Shown here: piece after piece, positions 1 to 10,706 of the stretch
How positions within the stretch are numbered: the first letter of the stretch is position 1
Layout: every line of letters starts with the position of its first letter
Notes under the pieces: model-generated
The model's database searches: none
What the model saw: only the letters and a program-made list of their open reading frames with translations
What the model was told of the DNA's origin: nothing
DNA from: Microthyrium microscopicum
Lineage: Eukaryota; Ascomycota; Dothideomycetes; Microthyriales; Microthyriaceae
Direction of reading: 5' to 3'
Assembly: GCA_010405405.1 (NCBI GenBank)
Contig: MU004242.1
Span: 472,748-536,747, forward strand
Length of the DNA: 64,000 nt
Made by a program: the position numbers and the translations under genes

Positions 1-397
1 TGATTTGTCCGAGTCAAACACATTGAAAACATAATTTGCGAAAGCTGATGGATCTCCGAATGGAAAGAATTGCCGATAAATCTTTTGAAATTCTTCTTTA
101 GTCAAAAGACCAGATGGGCAATCCCGAATGAATCCTAAGGTCCGGTCAGGATAACAATACGCATAAAGTTGATTGGTCGCGACAAACCTTTGTACCACTG
201 CTGTAGCTCTTTCTTGTCGAATTTAGTTGCCCGCTGGAGTTCTTGCAGGTCTTGTGTAGACAATTTGCTCTGTCTGTTGAAATTGAAAGTTAGCGCCCGG
301 TATCAAGATAGCGCCTAAGCATATGTCTAGGCAATTGAGAGGCGAGACCGGGATTTTGCATGGTTGAAGGGCGATATAATACTTACGCTTTACCCAT
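1..397 (-). CDS. frq1: Neuronal calcium sensor 1 / frequenin homologue, 3' part missing
   Basis: EF-hand Ca2+ sensor of the NCS-1/frequenin family, known in fungi to activate phosphatidylinositol 4-kinase and to act in calcium signalling at Golgi and plasma membranes. I read complement exons 387-397, 188-274 and 1-134 (open at the window edge). The join gives MGKAQSKLS...[27 protein letters not shown], then [19 protein letters not shown], the family's N-terminal signature. Gly2 in the MGKAQSK context is the expected N-myristoylation site. The first coding exon is only 11 nt; intron 1 is 112 nt and intron 2 is 53 nt, with GT/AG ends and a CTGAC branch site. Only about 77 of the usual 190 residues are inside the window, so the functional EF-hands 2-4 are mostly missing. 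Identity is firm from the sequence; regulation is not visible. Confidence 0.9.
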
Positions 398-1618
398 GTT
401 GTCGCACAAATAAGGGGATGATGAAAGGTGGGATTGCGGCGGTTTAAGCTTGAGCTGAAGTGTAGGATGGTAAAGGAAAGTGTTGAGAAGATGTGACAAA
501 GGATCAGTTATATGCAAAGGCAGGAATCTAGCGGGGATGATTGCGGAGGCGTGAAGTCGCTTTGGTGGAAGTTGAATGTCGTTGGGCTTGAGAATGAGGC
601 TTAGACCTTTGATTGTCCCAAAGCGGTTTAGTTCGCAACCAAAGAGCGTAAGAGGGAAGGGGCAATCGCGTACTGTAGATGCGCCTGCCTTCTTTGCCTT
701 TTGCAACTGCCAACATTAACAATTGCACCGATTGGCAGTGACGACTCTTTTACAGATAACCGTTGCAGGTGTCGGCGCTTGTTAACTTGACAAGTCTTAC
801 AAGTCTTACACCAACAATACCATCCTCAACCCAGCAACAAAACAAAGCTTGCTTGTCTTGTTTCTACTGGCGATGATACTGTCTTGGACTCTTGGTGTCT
901 TGGTACCTACTTCAATAAGTTAACAACACCATCCCTGACGCTGTGACCTGGCCGCCCCGAATCCCCTGAACTTTGAAATGGCCTCAGCCCATATCTTCTT
1001 TACTTATCTTTGCAATAGGAATCATCTTGCAAAGCCTCACTTTACTTTATAAATTCATCTCACCGGCATCTCGTGGAAGCTTTGGCTGCGGCTGTGATTT
1101 ATCCGCCTGCCTCCGCCCTTAAAACTCAACATCTTCCTCTCGGATTCTGCGGATTGCGCTTCTCTAACTGACGGAATAATTCGCTGATATATCGCGCAAC
1201 ATGCTTCTCCTGGCCATGGCTATTGGGCGCCTGATTTTCAACTGTCAGAATGTGGCGACAACCTGATAATTGCCTAACTCGCCTCAGGAGCCCCATTTGG
1301 AGTCGCAGACGAAGGCATGTTGTCTACAGGTACGTACCTCGAATGACTTTTAACAATCTCAAGCTTTGTGGCAGTGTTCAGCCTTATGGCCCCGTCACAA
1401 GGCAGTCATAACAAGCCACCTTTATACGGCCTATCCGAGTCGCATACTGCTAAGCGAGATATCTCCGACTCAGCAACAGTCTCAGATTCACCGTAACAAT
1501 TTACAACACAATTGTCAAAACTGCGCCTCAAGGCAGACAAATAACATTATCTACTTTAAAACACCACCACTATCTCACCATTCAACCAATCAAAATAGTC
1601 CATCTTTATATTTGTGTT
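398..1618. other. Intergenic, frq1 promoter side
   Basis: This 1.2 kb holds the promoter and leader of the leftward calcium-sensor gene and the 3' flank of the leftward reductase. The 780-900 stretch is pyrimidine/CAA-rich, as in fungal leaders. A short plus-strand reading frame at about 1318-1494 could be spliced across a GTACGT...GGCAG intron, but I found no family for it and do not call a gene. Confidence 0.5.
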
Positions 1619-2770
1619 TCAGAGATATCTCTCAAACGCCTTTGCAGAGTCCCTGATACTTTGATCAAATGGAATCCATCCCTGCCCAGTCGCCTTCTCA
1701 ACCTTGCTCGCATCAAAGTAAACACCATCTCTATCATACACATATTCCTTATTGTACCCCTCACCTGGATTTCCAGCTTGAATGATGTCTTTGCGATCTG
1801 GATATTCGGCGCGCAAAACATCGGCAATCGACTGGCCAGTCTGCCGTCCGCCGACAACTAGGTAGCGCTGTCCATCGGCTTCCTGGTAGTGCTCGACGGC
1901 CCAGACGTGGATGCGCGCAACATCCCGTACGTCAACATAGGTTTCGCGATTGGGTGATGCATGAGGCTTGACGGGACCGCCGGCGAACTGGGCCCAGACG
2001 TGGATGTTTGTCTCATTGATCTTTTCGGGAGACGCTGGAGCGACAAGGGCGGGACCAAGGACAAGTCTGTGCAATATCGTGAGCAGGAGTCGCTTGTATT
2101 TGAGAGGGGCGAGAGACACTTACGCTGGATGTGTGGTCGTCATGGCGAAACTGGGCTTCTTCTGCTCACGGAAAGCCCAAAACTCTTTTTCTGCGGCCAC
2201 TTTGCTGGCGGCGTAGATTACTGGGCCTGGAGTCTTCGTTCCGAGTTCCTGCACCATTTTCTCGGCAACGCCATTCCAATGGTCGTCGGTGAATGTGTAA
2301 GGTGGCTCCTTTTCTTCAAAGATGGTCGTGATGGAGGAAGTATCGACAATAACTTTGAGTTGTGGACCAGCTTTCTCGATGGCTGAGTTCAGGATTGTTC
2401 GAACACCACCGACGGCTGTTTTGAGGACAGGCTCTGGATCCGTGAATTGAAGCGAAACCGGAGTTGCCATATGGACGATTGCATATACACCTTGGTATTG
2501 TTAGAACGCGATACTGAAAGCTAAGTCTTTGGAAGTCAACTGACCTTTGACGGCTTCATCGAATGCACCTTCGACTGTGATGTCTGGGACTTCAACAAAG
2601 GTAAGTGCGCCAGAGTCAACGTATGACTTGAGTACTTCTTGCAGTCCCTTGGCTGAGTTGAGAGAACGAACTGTTCCTCGTACACTGAAACCAGCATCGA
2701 GAAATTGTCCGACAACGTGAGAGGCGATGTAGCCATTAGAGCCTGTGATGAGAACTGTGCCTTTTGACAT
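1619..2770 (-). CDS. GRE2-like NADPH-dependent aldehyde/ketone reductase (extended SDR)
   Basis: Extended short-chain dehydrogenase/reductase of the GRE2 / dihydroflavonol-reductase-like group, which reduces methylglyoxal, aldehydes and ketones with NADPH in the cytosol. Complement exons are 2545-2770, 2124-2490 and 1619-2066. They total 1,041 nt and 346 residues with clean phase. The Rossmann motif TGSNGYIA is at residues 9-16, the DTSS stretch with the catalytic Ser is near 125-128, and the YAASK catalytic Tyr/Lys pair is at 168/172. The second splice restores THPALVLGPALVAP, the conserved segment after the active site. Both introns are short (54 and 57 nt) with GT/AG ends. Length is normal for the family. 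The substrate cannot be read from sequence; secondary-metabolite reductases share this fold, but no cluster genes are adjacent. Confidence 0.9.
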
Positions 2771-3609
2771 GTTGATGGTTTGTCTGAATTGAAGTTATGT
2801 TGAATTCGAAGGTTTGCTAGGAATGAGTTTCCTGAGTAGAGTAGAGTAGATGAGATCTGACTATTGTATGCCTGTTGATGAATTTGTTGTATGTCTCCAT
2901 ATCTACCTACCCCAGGTCTTTATATACCCATATCTCTACTCAATATTGCCCTTTTCTTGCCTTGGTTTTCATGATATAAGCTGACAACAGCATCAATAAT
3001 CAAAATCTCAAGTACCTTGATTTCGAAGCCAGCGTGCTAACGACATATAGCACCGATCAACACATGCAGAGAGAAGGGCTGACGATGAACATGTTTTGGG
3101 GTCCAATTTGATTCGCTGATATCGAACCTAGGTTTGTCTGGCATGTTGGTTAACGATTACTCAACTTAAGTCCGAATGAGTTCCTGCTGTCCGAGAAACT
3201 TCCTTATGTCCTGTTTGGAGATCGCTGCTTGTTTGGGTATTAGCCGAGGCTTGGTCATTTTTGGAGTGTTTACTCATGGATGGAAATAGCTGGGGAAATG
3301 GTGTTTATGAACTTCTTGTGTTCAGGGATACGCGATATTTTAATGCGAGAAATTCTTCATCAGCAGGATTTTTTGGCATCAGAATGGAAAGATGGCCATC
3401 TTTTTAAGCAAGGAGGTTGTACTCTAGCCTGGAATGGGGGCTAGGCTCGAGTGCGGCGAAGTAACTCTGCAACGTTTATTCTTCTTCAAAGCTTCTTCTG
3501 ATACAATTATACTTCGTTCGTATGGATGCTGCGCGGCTTACTTTGCCTCAAGCCTGGGATGAATACAATCATATTCTCAGTTCCTTATGATTGAAGACTT
3601 ACATCAATC
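2771..3609. other. Shared divergent promoter region
   Basis: This 839 bp separates the leftward reductase from the rightward F-box gene. A short tandem GAGTA-type stretch lies near 2836-2850, and TATA-like TTTATATA occurs at about 2920-2930 on the reductase side. No RNA gene or mobile element is recognised. Confidence 0.4.
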
Positions 3610-5409
3610 ATGTCAGCAGTCATCCTCCGACTACCGAATGAGTTGCTCTTCAGCATCCTTCATTTCAGCCAACCAGAGAACTTTGAATCACTCATGATGT
3701 CTTGCAAACAAATCTACTCAGTTGGCTTCCCAATCATCGAAGAGCACAACACCTGCAAGGCCCACTCAAGTACTTTACAAGTTATTTCGACATGGGACTT
3801 TTTCTCTACGTTGGTTGGAAGCCCAGCTCATCTTCAAACACCGTTTCTGTCCTACTTCACCGACTTTGTGTGGGACTGCGATGCCAAAGGTAAGAAATGG
3901 TTCGAGTGGCAGGGAATAAGAGAAATCATCCTCCAAGTTATGTCAAAAGCGCCGCGACTACAACATCAAATTCTGAGCATCAGTCAAGAGATATCAAGTC
4001 TAGATTTCTCCGACCTGGCAGACTCCGGAGTAAATTTCGACATGAAAATGGAATGTTGCGAATGTGACCTGGATATCGACGTTCATACAGGGGAGAACAG
4101 TACCCATAGCGCGCAAGTCCATTGCTATTTTTGTGAGGTTATGGTGCTACTGTTACTTCCTAACATTAAACGTCTACAATTGAAAGATTATCCTCCACGA
4201 CGTGAGATTTGTGATCAGCCTTCAGCCTTGTCCGCTATTGTTCACGCCAGTCGTGGCAGAACCTATCTTCAGCAGCTTGAAGAACTCTGTGTCAATTTTA
4301 GAGGATTTCAGGCAGTAGACCCATCTACCTTGAGTTTGAATACTCTATGGCAACTGTCACCCTTTCTACGCCTGCCGCGACTCAAAAGCTTGCAAATTGG
4401 ATATCTGCCCGATAATCGCGCTGCGGCTCCCATCGACTCAACAGGACACTTTGAATCACTTCAGACTGACGCACTGTCGAATCTGGAGAAGCTAGGCTTC
4501 TATCTGTCGCGGGCTCGAACAAGTGACCTTGACACTTTCCTGGCTCAAATAATCAAGCTCACAGATTTTGTGTGGGAAGACATCACGCCTGGACCTCACC
4601 CCTTTATTGACAAATATGATAATGACTTTGAAGCCAACTTAGAGTACGTTATTCGGGACGAGAAAGAGATACAGTATTTGAATGAACACGACACAGTATG
4701 TCCATCATACATCGAACCAGCGCTGTTCGCTTCCGACTTTGGCGAGGAGGAAGAAATGGTCAAGGATAATGACAACCTAGACAAAGAATATGCCGACGAC
4801 ATGCCGGACGCCGAACATGAACAGGATTATTGGAACCCCAGAAGGCTTGTGGAGATACTGCTTCGCTTCAGCAACACACTGGAGCGCCTAGTTCTAACAG
4901 TCGATCCCACCAGTTATAAAGACCATTTCATATATGGCCATCATCAAGTTGCAGACTTCAAGGCCTTTACGAAGCTAAGGTACTTAGAGCTGAGCCCACG
5001 TATCCTTCGCCGACGCAAAACATGCCTCCAGGGAAGGCACAGTGAATATGGAATTCCGTTGTGTCTCACTCAGATCCTTCCCGCCTCTATCGAGACTGTT
5101 GTGTTCATAGCAGATCATCCAGAGTACCCTGCCCTCCATGCGCTCCTAAAAGACCTTCCTGCCAGAACTCACGAACTTCCAAACTTCCACACCATATCCG
5201 TGCAATTCACAAAGGGCTCAGAAGAATGGAGAACGAATCTATACCCATCTTTGACCAGGAAACGACTAGAGCCGCTGGTGGAGGAGCTACGTCGCGAGGG
5301 ATTTACCATACATGTCGATGAGTACAAAGACTATTTGAAATTCTTCCGACACAATATCTTTTCTGAGGGTGGTAAAACGCCAAATATGTTATGTCAGCCG
5401 CAGTATTGA
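3610..5409 (+). CDS. F-box protein with leucine-rich C-terminal region
   Basis: Intronless ORF of 599 residues. Residues about 6-46 (LRLPNELLFSILHFSQPENF, then LMMSCKQIYSVG) fit an F-box, the Skp1-binding helix bundle of SCF ubiquitin ligases. The rest shows irregular leucine-rich segments (LKSLQIGYLPD, LEKLGFYLSRA, LRYLELSPRIL), the usual substrate-binding half of fungal F-box proteins. An acidic low-complexity patch (EEEEMVKDNDN...) lies around residues 380-405. A cysteine group (CCECD) is near residues 146-150. The ATG at 3610 directly precedes the F-box and has no competing upstream ATG. These proteins are highly expanded and poorly conserved in filamentous fungi, so the target is unknown. 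Confidence 0.75.
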   Translation: MSAVILRLPNELLFSILHFSQPENFESLMMSCKQIYSVGFPIIEEHNTCKAHSSTLQVISTWDFFSTLVGSPAHLQTPFLSYFTDFVWDCDAKGKKWFEWQGIREIILQVMSKAPRLQHQILSISQEISSLDFSDLADSGVNFDMKMECCECDLDIDVHTGENSTHSAQVHCYFCEVMVLLLLPNIKRLQLKDYPPRREICDQPSALSAIVHASRGRTYLQQLEELCVNFRGFQAVDPSTLSLNTLWQLSPFLRLPRLKSLQIGYLPDNRAAAPIDSTGHFESLQTDALSNLEKLGFYLSRARTSDLDTFLAQIIKLTDFVWEDITPGPHPFIDKYDNDFEANLEYVIRDEKEIQYLNEHDTVCPSYIEPALFASDFGEEEEMVKDNDNLDKEYADDMPDAEHEQDYWNPRRLVEILLRFSNTLERLVLTVDPTSYKDHFIYGHHQVADFKAFTKLRYLELSPRILRRRKTCLQGRHSEYGIPLCLTQILPASIETVVFIADHPEYPALHALLKDLPARTHELPNFHTISVQFTKGSEEWRTNLYPSLTRKRLEPLVEELRREGFTIHVDEYKDYLKFFRHNIFSEGGKTPNMLCQPQY

Positions 5410-6571
5410 GCTCCTGCAAAGGCTTCTCTACTTCGTCACGACTTTGGTCAACAATATTTCCGAAAGTCCAACTAGATCAACTCGACCATGCCAATTTCAA
5501 AGGACAGATCCATACTGGGCGTCTTCTTTGATGCTGGATGAATTGAATTCCGTATTTGTTTATGCATTTTGAATCATATGCAGTTCCCAATCGTGCAGTG
5601 ACTGGGGTCCATTTTGCACCTTGCGGCGAACGCATGCTCTTTGTTGATGACCTCAAAGTACAAAAATACTACTTATATCACACTAACGAACTATAGCCCT
5701 TTTCTTTGCAGGATATTTAAGAAGGCAAATTCAATCGAAGCTGTTTAAATTGACAGTTGCGGGTACAACTTGAGAGACCTGCTCTCGATCTGAGCAAACT
5801 TGGCTGCCGGAGGTCAGGTACAGCACTGGTCTGAGAGTACGGGATCGGGAAGCTGAGGAAAATTCTGGGTCTGTTCTCTTGTCAAGAGTCAAGACCTAAG
5901 TTTGTTTGTTTTGCGAGACGAGACACTATTTCATGCCATGATTGCGATTTGATCCCAGACACTATAACTGAACTTCCAAGCAAGAATCATATCTACCACC
6001 ATTTATACTTCCATGAATATCCTAGACTTGAGATATAGAACGTCATCATCAAATTGGCTGGCCGCAGAAATAACACATCATTTTATCAATCTTTCTTGTC
6101 AAGTGTGGCGTTTAATGAGCCTTTGAAAAAGGTCTCAAACTACAAGTGTTTCGCAACTTCAAACCGACATATCTGCAGGCACTCAGTCTGCAAAACACTT
6201 TTACCGGCTGAAGCATAAGCCGCTGTTACAAGGGTCTTCATCACTAGACTACTCTAGATGGCCTAGCACGAGGATCTTCTTCATCCATGTAGAAACTTTT
6301 GGTCCATCCACTACTCACCTCTCTGTTTCGATAGTTTCACAACCGCCAATTGGAAGTAGTGTTTGTCGCCCTCTCGCATTTCGCCTCCATTTTTCACATA
6401 TCCTTCTATCAGATGGCAACATTATATGCAATGGGTAAGCCCCTGTGTTCAGCAATACACAGGGCTTATAGTGTTTCGTTCTCAAGAACAGGAGATATAA
6501 TCTTTGTCCTTGGCACTTGCGTGAACGGTTTTGCTTTCGCTTCCTTACCCCATTTTATGGCTTGCTGAAAG
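5410..6571. other. Intergenic region
   Basis: These 1.16 kb lie between the F-box stop and the membrane-protein start. The open frame at 6350-6568 begins with TTG rather than ATG and has no recognisable features, so I treat this as 3' flank plus promoter and leader. Nothing else is seen. Confidence 0.4.
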
Positions 6572-8080
6572 ATGGATATCTCGTCACTACAATCACTGAC
6601 GGCTCGGAGGCATAGACGACCACGGAAATCGAATATGCTCTGGATTCTTGTGGCACTGAGTGCTGCGTCAACAGCAACTGCGCAACAACTAATAGCTCCA
6701 CCTCTACAGCAACCTCCACGACCGCAACCATCACAACAACCTGGAGCGCTTGTACCAGATGCAAATGGAACGATAGTAGTAGGTGGAGTACAGGTATCAA
6801 CGACTCCACCTCTCTATACGGACTTTGATTTATTCAAGAATTCTGGCTTTTTCCCATGCTCGACGAATGGAAATCTATCCGCGGATCCAACTACAAAGAG
6901 CTTCGTTGTGCAGAAGGAAGTAAGCACGCAAAATGAGTTTTGTCAATTTATGGCTGGAATCCCCATCATGATTCCTTCTACGGCTACACAAGAAGCCTTC
7001 TTTCCTTGGTATCCTACAACGATTGCGCAAGCACTCAGCCTGGCAGTCAGTTATATGGGCCTCTTTTTCACATTGCGTTCGGTAGATCGAAGTAGAATGC
7101 TACCAAATCGGCAAGTACCATGGCACTTCTGGATCCAACTACCGATTGATTTTGCGCGAGTCGTTGCATTTCTTTTCAAGACGATACATGGCTTTGTCGA
7201 TTCTTCTCGTTTTGCCTGGCTTAACGTTCTCTTGTGGCTTTTGCCATTGAATTACGTCTATCTTTTTTCGCAGCTTCAGTCATCGCGATCCGCATACTTT
7301 GAGGAACCATACGCAGGCGCAGCCCAACAAATGGCCCTATACCGATCCCAACAAACCGGTCAATTCTCCTTCGTCGATCAAGGATTACAAAAAGAGTACA
7401 AGATCAAATCTCCAGATTCATACGATGCCCCATCAAACACATTTCGAGGCTTCAGTATCCCTGGAGAGCGACAAAACCGAAGTGCCAAAGGGGCTGGAGT
7501 TTGGACGTGGATCATTATAACTGCAGTCATGTGGTTCTTCTCCTTCGTAGCCATGATTTTACACTGGAGATGGAAATTTGATGCCGGCACAGCATTTTCT
7601 CACACCTATTTGGAGATTGAGACAGCGCTCCTGGATCCTAGAACTGTGGCCACTATGCCATTAACATGTTTGCGATTCTTGCAGACAGATACGTTAGCCA
7701 ACAACGATTTTATGACCATGTCGACGGACCAACTCATGTTTTCTCTCATCACAACCTTTCAATTCCTCGTCTCCACAGCTGTCCTTGTCGCAGTATTCAT
7801 CGGCCGCCGCGAACCATTCGATCGTGCCTATCTAGTGCTCTGGATCAGCGGCATAGTCACCGTAGTCATGCTCCTCATACCGGCCTTCGCAACAGGTCTC
7901 ACTATCGTCACGAAAGTGCTCAAGCAAAAGCAAGTCATTTCGATGCGCTTCACCAACGACTTGGCCGTCACTGGTGGCTGTACATTTGCTTTCGTCAACA
8001 TGAACAAACGACTAGGATACTGGAACGTTCCCTTCGAGCTAGGATTTCGCATCGCCATGTCATTCCTAGGAGCGTCATGA
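6572..8080 (+). CDS. Multi-pass membrane protein of unknown function with signal peptide
   Basis: Single-exon ORF of 502 residues from ATG 6572; ATG 6635 (residue 22) would start a classical signal peptide, MLWILVALSAASTATA, and may be the true start. After it comes a Pro/Gln-rich segment (about 38-60) and a lumenal or extracellular part with Cys residues (FFPCST, EFCQF). About six hydrophobic spans follow: near 149-170, 187-207, 214-235, 309-331, 389-412 and 421-445. Positively charged stretches separate them. I do not recognise the family. The layout, with a secreted N-terminal ectodomain before a membrane bundle, suggests a surface or endomembrane protein. It converges with the small minus-strand gene at 8362, with only 281 bp between the stops. 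Confidence 0.7.
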   Translation: MDISSLQSLTARRHRRPRKSNMLWILVALSAASTATAQQLIAPPLQQPPRPQPSQQPGALVPDANGTIVVGGVQVSTTPPLYTDFDLFKNSGFFPCSTNGNLSADPTTKSFVVQKEVSTQNEFCQFMAGIPIMIPSTATQEAFFPWYPTTIAQALSLAVSYMGLFFTLRSVDRSRMLPNRQVPWHFWIQLPIDFARVVAFLFKTIHGFVDSSRFAWLNVLLWLLPLNYVYLFSQLQSSRSAYFEEPYAGAAQQMALYRSQQTGQFSFVDQGLQKEYKIKSPDSYDAPSNTFRGFSIPGERQNRSAKGAGVWTWIIITAVMWFFSFVAMILHWRWKFDAGTAFSHTYLEIETALLDPRTVATMPLTCLRFLQTDTLANNDFMTMSTDQLMFSLITTFQFLVSTAVLVAVFIGRREPFDRAYLVLWISGIVTVVMLLIPAFATGLTIVTKVLKQKQVISMRFTNDLAVTGGCTFAFVNMNKRLGYWNVPFELGFRIAMSFLGAS

Positions 8081-8361
8081 TTCACTCCTTATTTCTTTCT
8101 TTTCTTGTATGATTTGACTTGTCCATATTCTATTTATGCTCGGCGCTGGGGATGCTCTTTCGCGAAGATACCAACTGGAACATTCATACATAGCATAGGG
8201 AGGCTTTCATTTATTCATTTTTATACACTATCTCATTATAATCAAACCATTCATTACTCAGAGCCCAACAACCTTTTTTAATGTTCAACCTAAGCTACTT
8301 CCCAATCGTGATAAACCAACTTCATCCGCGACATATACAATCCCCTTCCTTCTACTCAAAT

Positions 8362-8916
8362 CTATCCCTCCCTCCTCTTCTCCCTTCTCCCCCAGCGTTC
8401 CTTCCTTCTCTCCTCCCTCCCAGCCTGTCTCTCCGCCCTGGCTCCCTCAGCCACCGGTCCCATTGCCGCTGTCTCATCACCAGCTTTATACTGCTGTGCG
8501 CGATCACGCCAGTACGCATGGTTCTCCGCCTGTTTGACTTGCTGGCCTACCAGATTTCCTACCACCAAACCATCTACTAACCCAGCGCCAACGCTGTTGT
8601 CTGTGATGGCTGCGGTGGTCCCGCCGACAAGCATACCGGTATTCTGCATGGGCTGCATGATGTTCGGGGCGTGCTGGGCGGGACCGACGGGCTCTTTTGG
8701 CAGGGTGGTTTTGGGGTTGGTGGACTGTACGGGCGAGATGGTGCTGCGGCGGCGGAAGAGTTTGGTCATGAGAGTTGGTGATTTGGTAGTCTCTGGTTGA
8801 GGATCAATGGGTTCTACTTGTGATGTGGACTTTATAGTGCCTATTTCTTGAGGCTCGAGAGAGTTTGTGGCTGGCGGGAGGACGCTGCGGCGTCGAAGTT
8901 TGTCTAGGAGCGACAT
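8362..8916 (-). CDS. Small hypothetical protein with basic ends
   Basis: Intronless ORF of 184 residues. The N-terminus MSLLDKLRRRSVLP and a related later copy, TKLFRRRSTISP, form two short basic RRRS motifs with possible phosphorylation sites. A Gly/Val segment (VGAGLVDGLVVGNLVG) near residues 112-127 is moderately hydrophobic. The C-terminus is Arg/Glu-rich and probably helical. No domain is recognised. The ATG has an acceptable context, and codon use resembles the neighbours. It could be an expressed species- or family-restricted gene; confidence that it is real is moderate. Confidence 0.5.
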   Translation of the reverse strand: MSLLDKLRRRSVLPPATNSLEPQEIGTIKSTSQVEPIDPQPETTKSPTLMTKLFRRRSTISPVQSTNPKTTLPKEPVGPAQHAPNIMQPMQNTGMLVGGTTAAITDNSVGAGLVDGLVVGNLVGQQVKQAENHAYWRDRAQQYKAGDETAAMGPVAEGARAERQAGREERRKERWGRREKRREG

Positions 8917-9653
8917 GACTTTTAAGATAGAGTGTGCTTCGTAAGATCGTGTGGATGATGCAGTTACTGTATCTGAGTTTGAGAAAATATACCAGTCTTT
9001 AGTACTGATATCTGATGGAGGATCTGCAATAATATCACTTTGAGAAAATGTCTAGAAGGCGCAAGAGAGACCTTTTTCTTTATCACGGCAAAGACCAAAG
9101 TTACTTGTTTTCCTACAATTGCAGACTGTGCCTTCTTCGAAGCAGGCACAAAAAGAAGAAACCAGGCGAAGCTGGTTTTCTGTGCTGCAAGGCACAGCTG
9201 ACTGAGTACGTGATTGGTAGGCACGTTGAAATAGGCGAGAGGCTTTGTGTATACGATGAAGTTTGCTGCACAGTTGAAGCCACTGACGTCGGCCTGCATC
9301 GATGGAAAGTCAACAAATACGAGCCAAATGCTGGGGTTTTGGTGTTGAGGCATATCTACTTCCTGGCATGTCGTGATAACTATCGTCAAAGAGATACGTA
9401 TCATACACAAGGCGCGCATGAATCGGTCTGTAAAAATGGTTGACGCAATATTCTAATAACCCGAGCATTCAAGACATGACAATGAATGGTTCAATGAGTG
9501 CTGCCTACGTCTTTGGAGCTTCCTCCGGATTTTGCACGACCCGTCGATATACTACTTTCCTTGACCAATCCAGTTCAGTGCGGAAGACGGCAATGTTGGG
9601 CTCTTTCTATTTGGACGTTAGTATGAGTTGCCGTGAAAATTAGTTCTTTTTGC
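8917..9653. other. Intergenic, both strands open in part
   Basis: Overlapping ORFs of 151 residues (minus, 8964-9419) and 131 residues (plus, 9048-9443), both ATG-initiated, cover this stretch, but neither shows a domain, a signal peptide I trust, or flanking splice signals. I leave it without a gene call. Confidence 0.35.
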
Positions 9654-10117
9654 TCATACTTTGACCCATTGAAGCATTGCTTTATGCCTTGTGAAATCCG
9701 CTTTAAGTTGTGTTCCCATCTCCGTTGCCACCATTTTGCAATGCTCGTAATCGTGGGCAATAGGGATGAAGAAACCGGCTTCCTCAGGACAGTCGAACTG
9801 GAAGGCCGTGACAGGACCGACATCCTTTCCAAGCCGTTCTTTCAGCTCTTCGCGCTCGGTAACGTCCACGGCTGTGAAGCAGCGAGGGCCATAAGGGGTT
9901 GGATTTCTGATCTTGTTAGTCTTGAGTCTACGTCTGAGTGTACGATCGATGTCGGTCGTTTGAGTTCTTACCCGATGGCGTCTGCAATTTCGTGTTCTTT
10001 GACTTCGCCAAGATTAGGCTTCAGCAGATATTTGGTCATTAATGGAAGACGCTTGAAATTTCGCTTGTCGTAGAAGATCCAGCCCTTCTCGAAGCCTTTG
10101 TAGATTGACTCAGGCAT
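9654..10117 (-). CDS. Small two-exon protein of unknown function (132 aa)
   Basis: Complement exons 9972-10117 and 9654-9906 join across a 65-nt intron (GTAAGA donor, CAG acceptor) to give exactly 133 codons. The start MPESIYKGFEKGW has a good ATCAACATG context. The product is soluble and aromatic-rich: GWIFYDKRNFKRLP near the N-terminus, NPTPYGPRCFTAVDVTERE after the splice, and GFFIPIAHDYEHCKMVATEM towards the end. The precise phase at the splice and conserved-looking blocks argue for a real gene. I do not recognise a family. It lies tail-to-head with another small minus-strand ORF at 10323-10706. Confidence 0.6.
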
Positions 10118-10322
10118 GTTGATGGTATGTGTGATTTGCTGCAGACAAAATCCATAACGCCTAAGTTTGTATTTCGCTATCACAGGGAGCAGACACTTTT
10201 TCACTAGGTTGGTGAAAATCTCATCTCCTATATCATGGCCGATGGTGGCACAAGGTCTCAGTGATTTCAGGACAAGAAGGAACTCGAAGCAAAATCTAAA
10301 GTCGCATGCGGCGCGAACTGGC

Positions 10323-10706
10323 TCATCTAAAGGCTGTTAATAAGAATATGGGCCTAGGCGATGTTGCCTGCGACTGGTGATGTTGACCGGACTCATTATA
10401 CATGATTAGCTTGACCTGCTCTGGAGACAAATCAAGCATGAATTTTCGCTCCAGTTTCTTGTATTCGAGGAACGCATCTCTGACGGTAGTTGTGTTAAAG
10501 TCGGTGTCTCGGAATAAATTTTCGTTCTCCGGTATGTAGTCGAGATCTGGATGTTCATCGAAAAGTTTCTTGAGCCGCGCTTCGCTCACATTGAAAGAAT
10601 ATGTGTCTTTAAGAAGTTCACGAAACTTTGCTTTGCCCATGTGCAGATTTTTCGGTCGTAGCTCCATGATACGAGTGACGAGCTCGGGTTCGGATGGGCT
10701 ATACAT
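10323..10706 (-). CDS. Small helical protein of unknown function (127 aa)
   Basis: I chose the ATG at 10706 (context CACCATG), because the upstream extension of the open frame looks like leader sequence. The product begins MYSPSEPELVTRIMELRPKN. It is rich in charged helices (KFRELLKDTYSFNVSEARLK; DAFLEYKKLERKFMLDL) and contains LSPEQVKLIM near residues 93-102. A faintly similar LTPEQIKPIL block occurs in the 68-residue ORF at 61988. The last 15 residues look like run-off sequence, so the true 3' end may use an unseen intron. No function is assigned. Confidence 0.5.
   Translation of the reverse strand: MYSPSEPELVTRIMELRPKNLHMGKAKFRELLKDTYSFNVSEARLKKLFDEHPDLDYIPENENLFRDTDFNTTTVRDAFLEYKKLERKFMLDLSPEQVKLIMYNESGQHHQSQATSPRPIFLLTAFR

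Noticed and set aside
6350-6568. 72-codon frame before the membrane protein
   Set aside because: TTG start, no coding features; better read as leader.
8964-9443. Overlapping 131- and 151-codon frames on opposite strands
   Set aside because: Both open by chance is plausible; neither shows a family, signal or intron structure that favours one strand.
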